DNA of 5,898 nucleotides, from the NCBI GenBank assembly GCA_024643595.1, contig JAHEMS010000242.1:1-5898 (forward strand), in the 5' to 3' direction. Positions 1 to 5,567 of this stretch are shown here, one piece after another. The first letter of the stretch is position 1; each line of letters starts with the position of its first letter. The notes under the pieces were generated by a model. It worked only from the letters and a program-made list of their open reading frames with translations. It was not told the DNA's origin and searched no databases. Made by a program: the position numbers and the translations under genes. Source of the stretch: Bacteroidota bacterium. Lineage in GTDB: Bacteria > Bacteroidota > Bacteroidia > Cytophagales > Cyclobacteriaceae.

Positions 1-32
1 CCAAGGATAAAAGGATGTAAAGTTTAACTTAC

Positions 33-54
33 TAATAGTTATCTGTTACTATTA
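33..54 (-). terminator. Weak AT-rich hairpin at the 3' end of the membrane zinc-ribbon gene
   Basis: TAATAGT (33-39) and ACTATTA (48-54) form a perfect 7-base inverted repeat around an 8-base loop. The stem overlaps the stop codon of the minus-strand gene. It is purely A/T apart from one G-C pair and is not followed by a clean T-run; a short T-rich stretch appears further on, at about 10-13 read on the minus strand. It might help end transcription, but it is weak and could be chance in AT-rich DNA. Confidence 0.2.
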
Positions 55-810
55 TCCTGCTGTACCTTTCACGTTAGACGAAAGGGCCGCGATAGAGACT
101 TCTCTTGCTTCCCTGTGATTGCAATAACTGCATCGATAATGCTCCAGTAATAAACCTCCCTCCTGCTCGGTAGGTTGCTTAACAATTTCTTCGGTGTCAA
201 TCTTCATCGTGTAGAAGCCACATTCTCCACACTTCTCGGCATGCTCATAGGCCATGTATTTCTCCACTCTTTTTTCACCGGTTTTCTCATCCAGCCATAC
301 ATCATATTCAGCAGAATGAATTGTACTGGATTGTTCAGCCAGTTGCGATCGATCAAGATGTACCGTTTCTTCCTCATCTGAAAGTTTTCTCATTTTATTG
401 CCAGTCGTGGAAATTCGTGGCTTATTTCGTATTCGCATCAATCGGTTTTCAAGAAATCGCGGATATAAAATACGAAGCACACTAGAAAGAATAAGATAGG
501 CGATCACTACAAACCCTGCCAGAAAGAATAGACTGACATAAACTTTCATTGAGTTGTCCACCGGGACGAGGGGTGTTATCACTGCTGAAAAATATAATGC
601 AATGCCGGCAATGAAAGCAATAATAGAATACCAGAAATATCTAATCTCATGATTATTTACATAATCATATCGCTCCTTTTCATTGGACGTCATCATGATT
701 TTTACCTCATGGAAAAAAATGATGAGCAATCCTATCCCAAAACAGACATATGATCCCAGGATAAAGTATGAATTCCAGGTTTCAATAAACGAAGTTGCCG
801 TGTTTTCCAT
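52..810 (-). CDS. Three-helix membrane protein with C-terminal zinc-ribbon tail, family not recognised
   Basis: The 252-residue product is an inner-membrane protein of unknown function. Hydrophobic helices lie at about residues 15-34, 58-80 and 88-113. An Arg/Lys-rich stretch (FLENRLMRIRNKPR, about 119-132) follows, so the long C-terminal part is probably cytoplasmic. The tail holds a charged linker, a YDVWLDEKTGEKRVEKY block (about 169-185), then two Cys pairs, C194-GE-C197 and C227-SY-C230, about 30 residues apart. This is the layout of a treble-clef or rubredoxin-type zinc ribbon. The ribbon (CGECGFYTM ... YRCSYCNHRE) resembles those I know at the end of TPM/YgcG-type proteins, but no TPM domain is visible here. 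The ATG at 810 is preferred over an in-frame TTG at 831, which would add seven residues; neither has a clear ribosome binding site. The gene is monocistronic and divergent from the amidohydrolase. The membrane-plus-zinc-ribbon architecture is directly visible, but the function cannot be assigned. Confidence 0.8.
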   Translation of the reverse strand: MENTATSFIETWNSYFILGSYVCFGIGLLIIFFHEVKIMMTSNEKERYDYVNNHEIRYFWYSIIAFIAGIALYFSAVITPLVPVDNSMKVYVSLFFLAGFVVIAYLILSSVLRILYPRFLENRLMRIRNKPRISTTGNKMRKLSDEEETVHLDRSQLAEQSSTIHSAEYDVWLDEKTGEKRVEKYMAYEHAEKCGECGFYTMKIDTEEIVKQPTEQEGGLLLEHYRCSYCNHREAREVSIAALSSNVKGTAG

Positions 811-967
811 AATATTTGGTTTTTTGAACAAGGGAATTTCGCAATAATTCGCAGACGTTCAAATGCAATGTTAAAATATTTGTCGGAATTGGTTATTAAA
901 ACAGGTTTATAGGTGATTTTCGTTATTGATTTAACTGGATTAATCAACTTCAAAGGCCCAGCCAAAT

Positions 968-999
968 GTGATTCCTAATTAAAACTAGTACTACATTTG
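968..999 (+). promoter_or_regulatory. Bacteroidota-type promoter for the M20 amidohydrolase
   Basis: TACATTTG at 992-999 is a perfect match to the Bacteroidota -7 consensus TAnnTTTG. It lies 18 bases before the ATG at 1018, giving a leader of roughly 10 bases. The -33 element is poor: the best TTTG-like word at about the right spacing is TGTG at 967-970. The call rests mainly on the -7 box and its position. Confidence 0.45.
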
Positions 1000-1017
1000 A
1001 GATAATTCTTCATTGAA

Positions 1018-2211
1018 ATGAACTTACTTGAAAAAATAAAGACCCTTTCAGAATCATATCATCATGAGGTGATTGAAAACCGCAGGTATCTGCATGCGCA
1101 TCCTGAACTTTCCTATAAGGAGTTTAACACTGCCAAATTTGTAGCTGATAAACTTCGCCATTATAACATCGACCCTCAGGAGGGAATAGCTACTACTGGC
1201 ATTGTCGCATTGATTAAAGGAAAAAATCCTGATAAAAAGACCGTTGCACTTCGCGCTGATTTGGACGCATTGCCCATATTGGAAACAAACAATGTTTCCT
1301 ATAAATCAACTCATCCGGGTGTGATGCATGCTTGTGGTCATGATGTGCATACTTCATCATTGCTGGGTACGGCTAAAATTCTGAATGAAATCAAAAATGA
1401 ATTTGAAGGTACTGTTAAACTTATTTTTCAACCTGGGGAAGAAAAAAATCCGGGTGGCGCCTCCTATATGATCAGGGATGGGGCATTGAAAAATCCGGCA
1501 CCCTCTTCCATTATTGGCCAGCACGTCATGCCATTGCTACCGGTAGGCAAGATCGGTTTTCGCGAAGGCATGTATATGGCCAGCAGTGACGAAATATATC
1601 TGAAAGTAATTGGAAAGGGGGGACATGGAGCTACACCTGAGTTGGCCATAGATCCGATTGTAATTGCTTCTCATATGATCATTGCATTGCAGCAAATTAT
1701 CAGCCGCAATGCAAGCCCAAAACAACCTACAGTACTCACCTTTGGTCGTATTATCGGAGAAGGAGCAACCAACATTATACCCGATGAAGTTAATATTGCC
1801 GGCACGTTTCGGGCACTCAATGAAGAATGGCGCAAAAGCGGTCTGGATAAAATTGAAAAAATGGCTCATTCCATTGCAGAAGGTATGGGCGGGAAATGTG
1901 AGGTGACTATCTCCCACGGTTATCCGTACCTTGAAAATAATCCAGCATTAACCCGAAGGATCAGGAATGCTGCAGAAATTTATGCAGGTAAAGAAAATGT
2001 GGTTGACATAGATCTAACATTGGGCTCAGAAGATTTCGCCTATTATTCGCATGTTATTCCCGCTTCATTTTATCGACTGGGTACAAGGAATGAGTCTAAG
2101 GGGGTTACATCCTACGTTCATACGCCCACCTTTGATATTGACGAAGATGCCCTAAAACTTGGCCCTGGATTGATGGCCTGGATGGCCATCCAGGAATTGA
2201 CTATTGACTAG
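1018..2211 (+). CDS. M20D-family metal-dependent amidohydrolase (N-acyl-amino-acid / hippurate hydrolase type)
   Basis: The 397-residue product has the usual full length for M20D peptidases (hippurate hydrolase, IAA-amino acid hydrolase, YxeP-like), which cleave the amide bond of N-acyl or N-aryl amino acids with a dinuclear metal centre. Visible motifs in order are HPELSYKE (28-35), RADLDALP (79-86) and MHACGHDVHT (103-112) carrying ligands C106 and H108. GEE (140-142) follows with the catalytic glutamate and a metal-bound glutamate, then GQHV (167-170) with H169, GKGGHGATP (199-207) at the dimerisation/lid domain, LGSEDF (335-340), and YVHTP (366-370) with H368. All expected metal ligands are intact. 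There is no signal peptide, so it is probably cytoplasmic. The ATG at 1018 fits the domain start and follows a TAnnTTTG promoter; there is no Shine-Dalgarno, as is common in Bacteroidota. The substrate cannot be told from sequence: indole-acetyl, benzoyl, acetyl-diaminopimelate-like and other acyl amino acids are all handled by relatives. The downstream gene has its own promoter, so this may be a single-gene unit. Confidence 0.93.
   Translation: MNLLEKIKTLSESYHHEVIENRRYLHAHPELSYKEFNTAKFVADKLRHYNIDPQEGIATTGIVALIKGKNPDKKTVALRADLDALPILETNNVSYKSTHPGVMHACGHDVHTSSLLGTAKILNEIKNEFEGTVKLIFQPGEEKNPGGASYMIRDGALKNPAPSSIIGQHVMPLLPVGKIGFREGMYMASSDEIYLKVIGKGGHGATPELAIDPIVIASHMIIALQQIISRNASPKQPTVLTFGRIIGEGATNIIPDEVNIAGTFRALNEEWRKSGLDKIEKMAHSIAEGMGGKCEVTISHGYPYLENNPALTRRIRNAAEIYAGKENVVDIDLTLGSEDFAYYSHVIPASFYRLGTRNESKGVTSYVHTPTFDIDEDALKLGPGLMAWMAIQELTID
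2177..2194. repeat. Perfect 18-base palindrome inside the end of the amidohydrolase gene
   Basis: CCTGGATGG at 2177-2185 is followed directly by its exact reverse complement CCATCCAGG at 2186-2194. As RNA it could fold into a 7-pair stem with a GGCC loop, ending 17 bases before the end of the stop codon. It encodes part of the AWMAIQ segment. No T-run follows closely (TCTTTCTATTTC begins at about 2212), so it is not a standard terminator. Its role is unknown and it may be coincidental. Confidence 0.5.
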
Positions 2212-2248
2212 TCTTTCTATTTCAACATATTAAGTTTTCGTTAACTCA

Positions 2249-2278
2249 TTTTACATAGTTATCGGGTAGCTATCTTTG
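2249..2278 (+). promoter_or_regulatory. Bacteroidota-type promoter for the Na/Pi cotransporter-like gene
   Basis: TATCTTTG at 2271-2278 matches the TAnnTTTG -7 consensus exactly. A TTTT at 2249-2252 can serve as a -33 element (consensus TTTG) with an 18-base spacer. Transcription would begin only a few bases before the ATG at 2288, giving an almost leaderless mRNA. The TTG inside the -7 box (2276-2278) is in frame with the gene and gives a false, longer open frame. Confidence 0.6.
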
Positions 2279-2287
2279 CCACCGGTG

Positions 2288-3916
2288 ATGGAGAAAAATC
2301 AAGAGACAGGTCACATTCAGTCAGTTGCTGATCCGCGATGGAAGACCGGACTCCTTAATTCGGTTTATATTATGTTGGCACTGCTGACCTTTCTCTTTAC
2401 CCTGGATCTGATGATTGCTTCCATACAACACCTTGGTAGAGATGCAGCCGAAGTGATTATCCTGGCCACCTCTAATCCTTTCACCGGATTATTCATTGGT
2501 CTGCTAGTAACCGCAATAATCCAAAGCAGCTCGGCCACTACTTCTATGTTAGTCGCCTTGGTTGCTTCTGGTTCGATTACTCTGGATGGTGCCATTCCAA
2601 TCATCATGGGTGCCAATGTTGGAACAACCATTACAAGCACGATTATATCCCTTGGCTTTATTACTAAGAAAAAAGAATTCAGACGTGCTGTCACCATTGG
2701 AACCTATCACGATTTTTTTAATATCCTCACCGTTATTATACTTATTCCTCTTGAACATTATTTTGGGTTTCTTTCTGGGCTGTCTCAATATATTGCCGCC
2801 GCCATATTCAATGAACCCATCGGAGTTGCACAAAAACAATTCAATCTGCTAGGTGATTGGTTTGGTCCTTTCTTTAATATGATAGTGACTACCATAAACA
2901 ATGGTTTTTTGCTGGTAACGATCTCGTTAGTATTACTATTCAGCTCTATTCTGTTTTTCAGAAAAGTACTTTCAAGAAGATTGGGGTTTGGCAGCCACGA
3001 TCGCTTTCAACAATTCTTTTTTAAAAGCCCATTGAAATCATTTGTTTGGGGATTATTAACAACCGCTGCCATACGTTCCAGCACAGTTACCACTTCCCTC
3101 GTTGTTCCCTTAGTGGCTAAAAAAATAGTAAAAATAAAATCCGCCTTCCCCTTTATTTTGGGAGCAAACATCGGTACTACCATTACTGCATTCATTGCCG
3201 CAATGTTCAATTCCAACGCAGCCATCAGTATCGCGGTCGCGCATTTTCTTTTTAACATGATTGGCGTGCTTATCTTCTTCCCTATTCCCTACCTTAATCA
3301 ATTACCAATAAAACTCGCAGAGGGGCTTGGTAAACTTACACTGAAATATAGGCTGATCGGATTTCTTTACCTTTTGATCACTTTCTTTATTTTTCCCTTT
3401 ACACTCATTTATTTAAATAAGGATTCTATAACCGTTCAAGAACTTACCTACCAGCGTCAAACGGTAACCACCGGAGAAATTCAAACCATTACCATCATCA
3501 ATAAAATTTACACGAATCAACCGATTTCTAATTGGATCCCCTTCGAACCAACCCAGAAAACTGAAGCAGATCCAATAAAAACGCAAAGCGTCTATCGTAG
3601 AAAAAATCTACTCCTTATTAATAACGAACTATTTGAATTAAATAAGCCGGATTTTTGTCGAGATGGGGAAGACGAATATGGTAAATTCAAGACTTGTGTC
3701 CGTGAAATATTGCCAGCACTTACTTTGAATTCCTCACTGACCTATGATTCCGTCTATGTATTTGACAGGACCTGGTATCAGCCTGAACGGGTTGATTCCA
3801 CAATGATGGTAATCTATATCAGTGCCCTAAAAAATGGACTGCTAAAAAAGGAAACCTTTGGGGCAAACGGCAATTTGCTGTCCAAAGAAGAACTTGTTCA
3901 GGTGAAGGAAAAGTGA
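2288..3916 (+). CDS. Na+/phosphate cotransporter-family membrane protein (PF02690 type) with atypical C-terminal domain
   Basis: The 542-residue product belongs to the NptA/YjbB/SLC34-like Na/Pi cotransporter family, which moves phosphate across the inner membrane with sodium. The family's inverted repeat is visible: QSSSATTSMLVALVASG (about 79-95) then GANVGTTITS (109-118), and in the second half RSSTVTTSLVVPLVA (263-277) then GANIGTTITA (293-302). About eight to ten hydrophobic segments run from residue 25 to 377. In the second repeat the usual QSSS signature reads RSST, so one presumed ion/phosphate-binding motif is altered. Many bacterial members carry a cytoplasmic PhoU-like helical domain after the transporter core. 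Here the last helix is followed by about 160 residues (380-542) that look beta-rich, with a Cys pair at 457 and 470, and do not resemble PhoU. The start is set at the ATG at 2288; an in-frame TTG at 2276 lies in the promoter -7 box. No phosphate regulon gene is next to it, so the transported ion is inferred from the family only. Confidence 0.88.
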   Translation: MEKNQETGHIQSVADPRWKTGLLNSVYIMLALLTFLFTLDLMIASIQHLGRDAAEVIILATSNPFTGLFIGLLVTAIIQSSSATTSMLVALVASGSITLDGAIPIIMGANVGTTITSTIISLGFITKKKEFRRAVTIGTYHDFFNILTVIILIPLEHYFGFLSGLSQYIAAAIFNEPIGVAQKQFNLLGDWFGPFFNMIVTTINNGFLLVTISLVLLFSSILFFRKVLSRRLGFGSHDRFQQFFFKSPLKSFVWGLLTTAAIRSSTVTTSLVVPLVAKKIVKIKSAFPFILGANIGTTITAFIAAMFNSNAAISIAVAHFLFNMIGVLIFFPIPYLNQLPIKLAEGLGKLTLKYRLIGFLYLLITFFIFPFTLIYLNKDSITVQELTYQRQTVTTGEIQTITIINKIYTNQPISNWIPFEPTQKTEADPIKTQSVYRRKNLLLINNELFELNKPDFCRDGEDEYGKFKTCVREILPALTLNSSLTYDSVYVFDRTWYQPERVDSTMMVIYISALKNGLLKKETFGANGNLLSKEELVQVKEK

Positions 3917-3955
3917 CTTCGCTCATCATTTATTCTTTCGGTATTTCCCATTCAC

Positions 3956-3982
3956 ATTAAGCACCTTAATCCTTCGCAGAAG
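3956..3982 (+). terminator. Two small adjacent hairpins after the transporter gene
   Basis: ATTAAG (3956-3961) pairs with CTTAAT (3965-3970) around CAC. CTTC (3972-3975) pairs with GAAG (3979-3982) around GCA. They lie in the 100-base gap between the transporter and the next operon. Both stems are short and lack a following T-run, so a terminator role is only tentative. The second hairpin also overlaps the presumed -33 region of the next promoter. Confidence 0.2.
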
Positions 3983-4003
3983 AATTCCAAAATTGCTATA
4001 TTG
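3973..4003 (+). promoter_or_regulatory. Probable promoter of the holin-like / GGGPS operon
   Basis: TATATTG at 3997-4003 resembles the Bacteroidota -7 element TAnnTTTG but is one T short. TTCG at 3973-3976 could be the -33 element, with a 20-base spacer. The position, 15 bases before the ATG at 4019, matches the arrangement at the transporter gene, where the same TTGCC word straddles the -7 box. It is weaker than the other two promoters because of the one-base difference. Confidence 0.35.
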
Positions 4004-4018
4004 CCTCCATTAAATTTT

Positions 4019-4384
4019 ATGGAGGGACTCAAAGAAACTATTTTTAAATTCTTGCGACTTGATAATCTGATGGAGAGTCTGTCTGGTTATTTAGAAGCAC
4101 GGATTGAATTACTGAAGATTGAAATTAAAGAAGACATCGCCAAAGTACTTGCCAAGACGTTGGTGATCCTTATTATGGGGTTTTTGGCGTTCATCTTTTT
4201 GCTCTTTTTAAGTATTGGATTTGCGCACTATCTGAATAACTTTTTTGAAAAGGAACAGATAGGGTATTGGATAGTTGCTGGAATTTACGGAGTGCCTTGT
4301 TTGATCTTCATCATATTCCGAAAGGATATCAGTCACTCCATGGAAACGTATTTGACTAAGAAGATCAAAAGCAAAAAGCATTAA
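4019..4384 (+). CDS. Phage-holin-superfamily-III / YqjE-like small membrane protein
   Basis: The 121-residue product has an amphipathic, charged N-terminal helix (about 1-44, with the LSGYLEARIELLKIEIKEDIAKV block), two membrane helices (about 45-73 and 81-100), and a basic C-terminus (KKIKSKKH). This is the layout of the YqjE / 'phage holin family' (PF07332-type) proteins. In spite of the name these are common chromosomal inner-membrane proteins; their E. coli relative sits in the yqjD-yqjE-yqjK cluster. No lysis genes are nearby, so a phage origin is not supported. The ATG at 4019 is chosen over an in-frame TTG at 4001 that falls in the presumed -7 promoter box. It is the first gene of a three-gene operon, ending one base before the next ATG. 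The family call is moderately firm; the function is unknown. Confidence 0.75.
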   Translation: MEGLKETIFKFLRLDNLMESLSGYLEARIELLKIEIKEDIAKVLAKTLVILIMGFLAFIFLLFLSIGFAHYLNNFFEKEQIGYWIVAGIYGVPCLIFIIFRKDISHSMETYLTKKIKSKKH

Positions 4385-4385
4385 G

Positions 4386-4793
4386 ATGGAATTACTAGAA
4401 ACCCAGGATCCCGAAAAGAAGAGACTGTTAGAGACTTCTGATCGCCATAAACATGAACTTGAAAGGGAAGTTAAAAATCTATCTGATAAAACTGAACGTT
4501 TTGCCAAAAACACACTCATCATAGGGGGTACCCTGGTAATTTCCTACCTGATCGTAAGCACCCTAAGTTCTTCAAAGAAAAAAAAGAAGAAACGAACAAT
4601 AAATAAAATGGCTTCGTCTTCAGTAGATGATTCTGAATCCGAAGATATAGAAGATACGTTTTCCCCCTCTTCATTATTATTACAAATAGGAGAAAGGTTT
4701 GCCACCCAGGCGACCGCATTGCTGTTGAGCATCGCAAAAGATAAACTGATGGAATATCTTAGCAATCGCAATCAGAAAGATGAAAATTCTTAA
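4386..4793 (+). CDS. Single-pass, lysine-rich membrane protein (YtxH/YqjD-like layout), unknown function
   Basis: The 135-residue product has a highly charged, probably coiled-coil N-terminus (1-40), one membrane helix (about 42-60) and a juxtamembrane run of six lysines plus arginine (64-70). An acidic, serine-rich linker (77-91) and an amphipathic helix (about 94-126, LLLQIGERFATQATALLLSIAKDKLMEYL) follow. The lysine run after the helix suggests the C-terminal part is cytoplasmic by the positive-inside rule. I do not recognise a defined family. The layout resembles YtxH-type or YqjD/ElaB-type small membrane proteins, and the pairing with a YqjE-like gene one base upstream supports that comparison. 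Its last 14 bases overlap the start of the synthase gene, implying translational coupling. The lysine codons contain an A AAA AAG heptamer (4580-4586), described separately. It is a real gene, judging by its operon position and compact overlaps. Confidence 0.75.
   Translation: MELLETQDPEKKRLLETSDRHKHELEREVKNLSDKTERFAKNTLIIGGTLVISYLIVSTLSSSKKKKKKRTINKMASSSVDDSESEDIEDTFSPSSLLLQIGERFATQATALLLSIAKDKLMEYLSNRNQKDENS
4580..4644 (+). other. Possible -1 slippery heptamer with downstream hairpin
   Basis: Eight consecutive A's (4578-4585) followed by G give A AAA AAG at 4580-4586 in exactly the reading phase used by the bacterial dnaX slippery site. A -1 slip would end at TAA 4604-4606, giving a 73-residue product with the membrane helix but no C-terminal helix. 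Downstream, CTTCG (4612-4616) pairs with CGAAG (4640-4644) and TTCAG (4619-4623) with CTGAA (4633-4637), with a 9-base loop. The 25-base gap between heptamer and hairpin is longer than is usual for stimulators, and there is no upstream Shine-Dalgarno-like stimulator. Lysine runs in AT-rich genomes make such heptamers by chance. Confidence 0.2.
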
Positions 4794-5544
4794 TACGCTG
4801 CAAGAACGTCATCAATCGGGCAAGAAAAGTATTGCCGTTTTGATAGATCCTGATAAGATGGATGATCCTATACGGCTAAATAACCTTTTACGGCTGGCGA
4901 GTGAAAATTGTGTTGATTATTTTTTTGTTGGAGGCAGCCTCGTAACCACTCCAAATCTCTCTACGGTGATTAAGCAGATTAAGGATAATGTTTCTATTCC
5001 GATAATTCTTTTTCCAGGCAGTACATTACAAATTGATCCTTCTGCTGATGCTATTCTTTTTCTTTCCTTAATATCTGGTCGCAATCCTGATTTGCTAATT
5101 GGCCAACATGTGGTAGCCGCCCCAATTCTAAAAAACAATCGTCTTGAAGTAATGCCCACTGGATATCTTCTGATCAATTCAGGCAGAACCACATCTGTAG
5201 CCTATATCAGTAATACTACACCCATACCCGAAGATAAATATTCGTTGGCCGCCTGCACCGCCCTGGCTGGTGAGATGTTGGGTCTCAAATTAATTTACCT
5301 TGATGCCGGCAGTGGTGCAGAAAGAGAGATCAATGCCAGAATGATTAATACAGTGCGTAAAGCTGTTGATGTCCCTCTTATCGTAGGAGGTGGAATTAAC
5401 ACCGGTCAAAAAGCATCCAATGCATTGGAAGCTGGTGCTGATTTAATTGTGATTGGCAACGCTCTTGAAAAAAATCCCGAGTTACTTATTGAAATAAGCG
5501 ATAAAGTGTACGATTGGAATCAAAGCATTGAAGCAAGAAAATAA
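4780..5544 (+). CDS. Geranylgeranylglyceryl / heptaprenylglyceryl phosphate synthase (GGGPS/PcrB family)
   Basis: The 254-residue TIM-barrel enzyme joins a polyprenyl diphosphate to sn-glycerol-1-phosphate through an ether bond, the first committed step of archaeal membrane lipids. A bacterial branch (PcrB in Bacillus, and a Bacteroidota group) carries the same fold. Visible motifs are AVLIDPDKMD (19-28) with the Asp of the metal/diphosphate site, FVGGSLVT (49-56), FPGS (78-81) and SGRNPDLLIGQHV (99-111). PTGYLLINSGRTTSVAYIS (126-144), LIYLDAGSGA (171-180), and the phosphate-binding loops VGGGINTG (202-209) and VIGNALE (224-230) complete the set. All core motifs are intact. The chain length of the prenyl substrate cannot be read from sequence alone, so the geranylgeranyl/heptaprenyl label is deliberately double. 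The ATG at 4780 overlaps the preceding gene by 14 bases and has a purine-rich AGAAAG just upstream. It is the last gene of the operon and convergent with acylphosphatase. Confidence 0.95.
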   Translation: MKILNTLQERHQSGKKSIAVLIDPDKMDDPIRLNNLLRLASENCVDYFFVGGSLVTTPNLSTVIKQIKDNVSIPIILFPGSTLQIDPSADAILFLSLISGRNPDLLIGQHVVAAPILKNNRLEVMPTGYLLINSGRTTSVAYISNTTPIPEDKYSLAACTALAGEMLGLKLIYLDAGSGAEREINARMINTVRKAVDVPLIVGGGINTGQKASNALEAGADLIVIGNALEKNPELLIEISDKVYDWNQSIEARK

Positions 5545-5552
5545 CCTTACTT

Positions 5553-5567
5553 TAAAATATCATTTTA
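5553..5567. terminator. Small AT-only hairpin between convergent genes
   Basis: TAAAAT (5553-5558) and ATTTTA (5562-5567) form a 6-pair stem with a 3-base loop in the 15-base gap between the synthase and acylphosphatase genes, running into the end of the latter. Its place between two convergent stop codons suits a bidirectional terminator, but the stem contains no G-C pair and is thermodynamically weak. Confidence 0.25.

Noticed and set aside
860..867. TGCATTTG on the minus strand as a promoter for the membrane zinc-ribbon gene
   Set aside because: It has one mismatch in the essential TA, no -33 element at proper spacing, and lies about 50 bases from the start codon, unlike the close spacing at the other genes.
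926..947. TTGATT-N10-AATCAA inverted repeat in the divergent spacer, as a possible operator
   Set aside because: Arms of only six A/T-rich bases in AT-rich DNA are expected by chance, and it does not overlap the promoter element at 992-999.
732..965. Minus-strand open frame of 77 residues starting at a TTG in the divergent spacer
   Set aside because: It overlaps the start of the membrane zinc-ribbon gene in another frame, has a TTG start and no domain-like composition, and would collide with the upstream region of both divergent genes.
1537..1917. Minus-strand open frame of 126 residues inside the amidohydrolase gene
   Set aside because: It lies entirely antisense to a gene with complete M20 motifs; its protein has no recognisable features, so it is a shadow frame.
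2549..2852. Several 96- to 110-residue frames on both strands within the transporter gene
   Set aside because: They are alternative frames of a strongly supported membrane protein, and their hydrophobic or repetitive content follows from the overlapping coding sequence.
4019..4384. Idea that the holin-like gene marks a prophage or lysis cassette
   Set aside because: No endolysin, spanin, integrase or structural phage genes are present, and the PF07332-type family is widespread as a chromosomal membrane protein.
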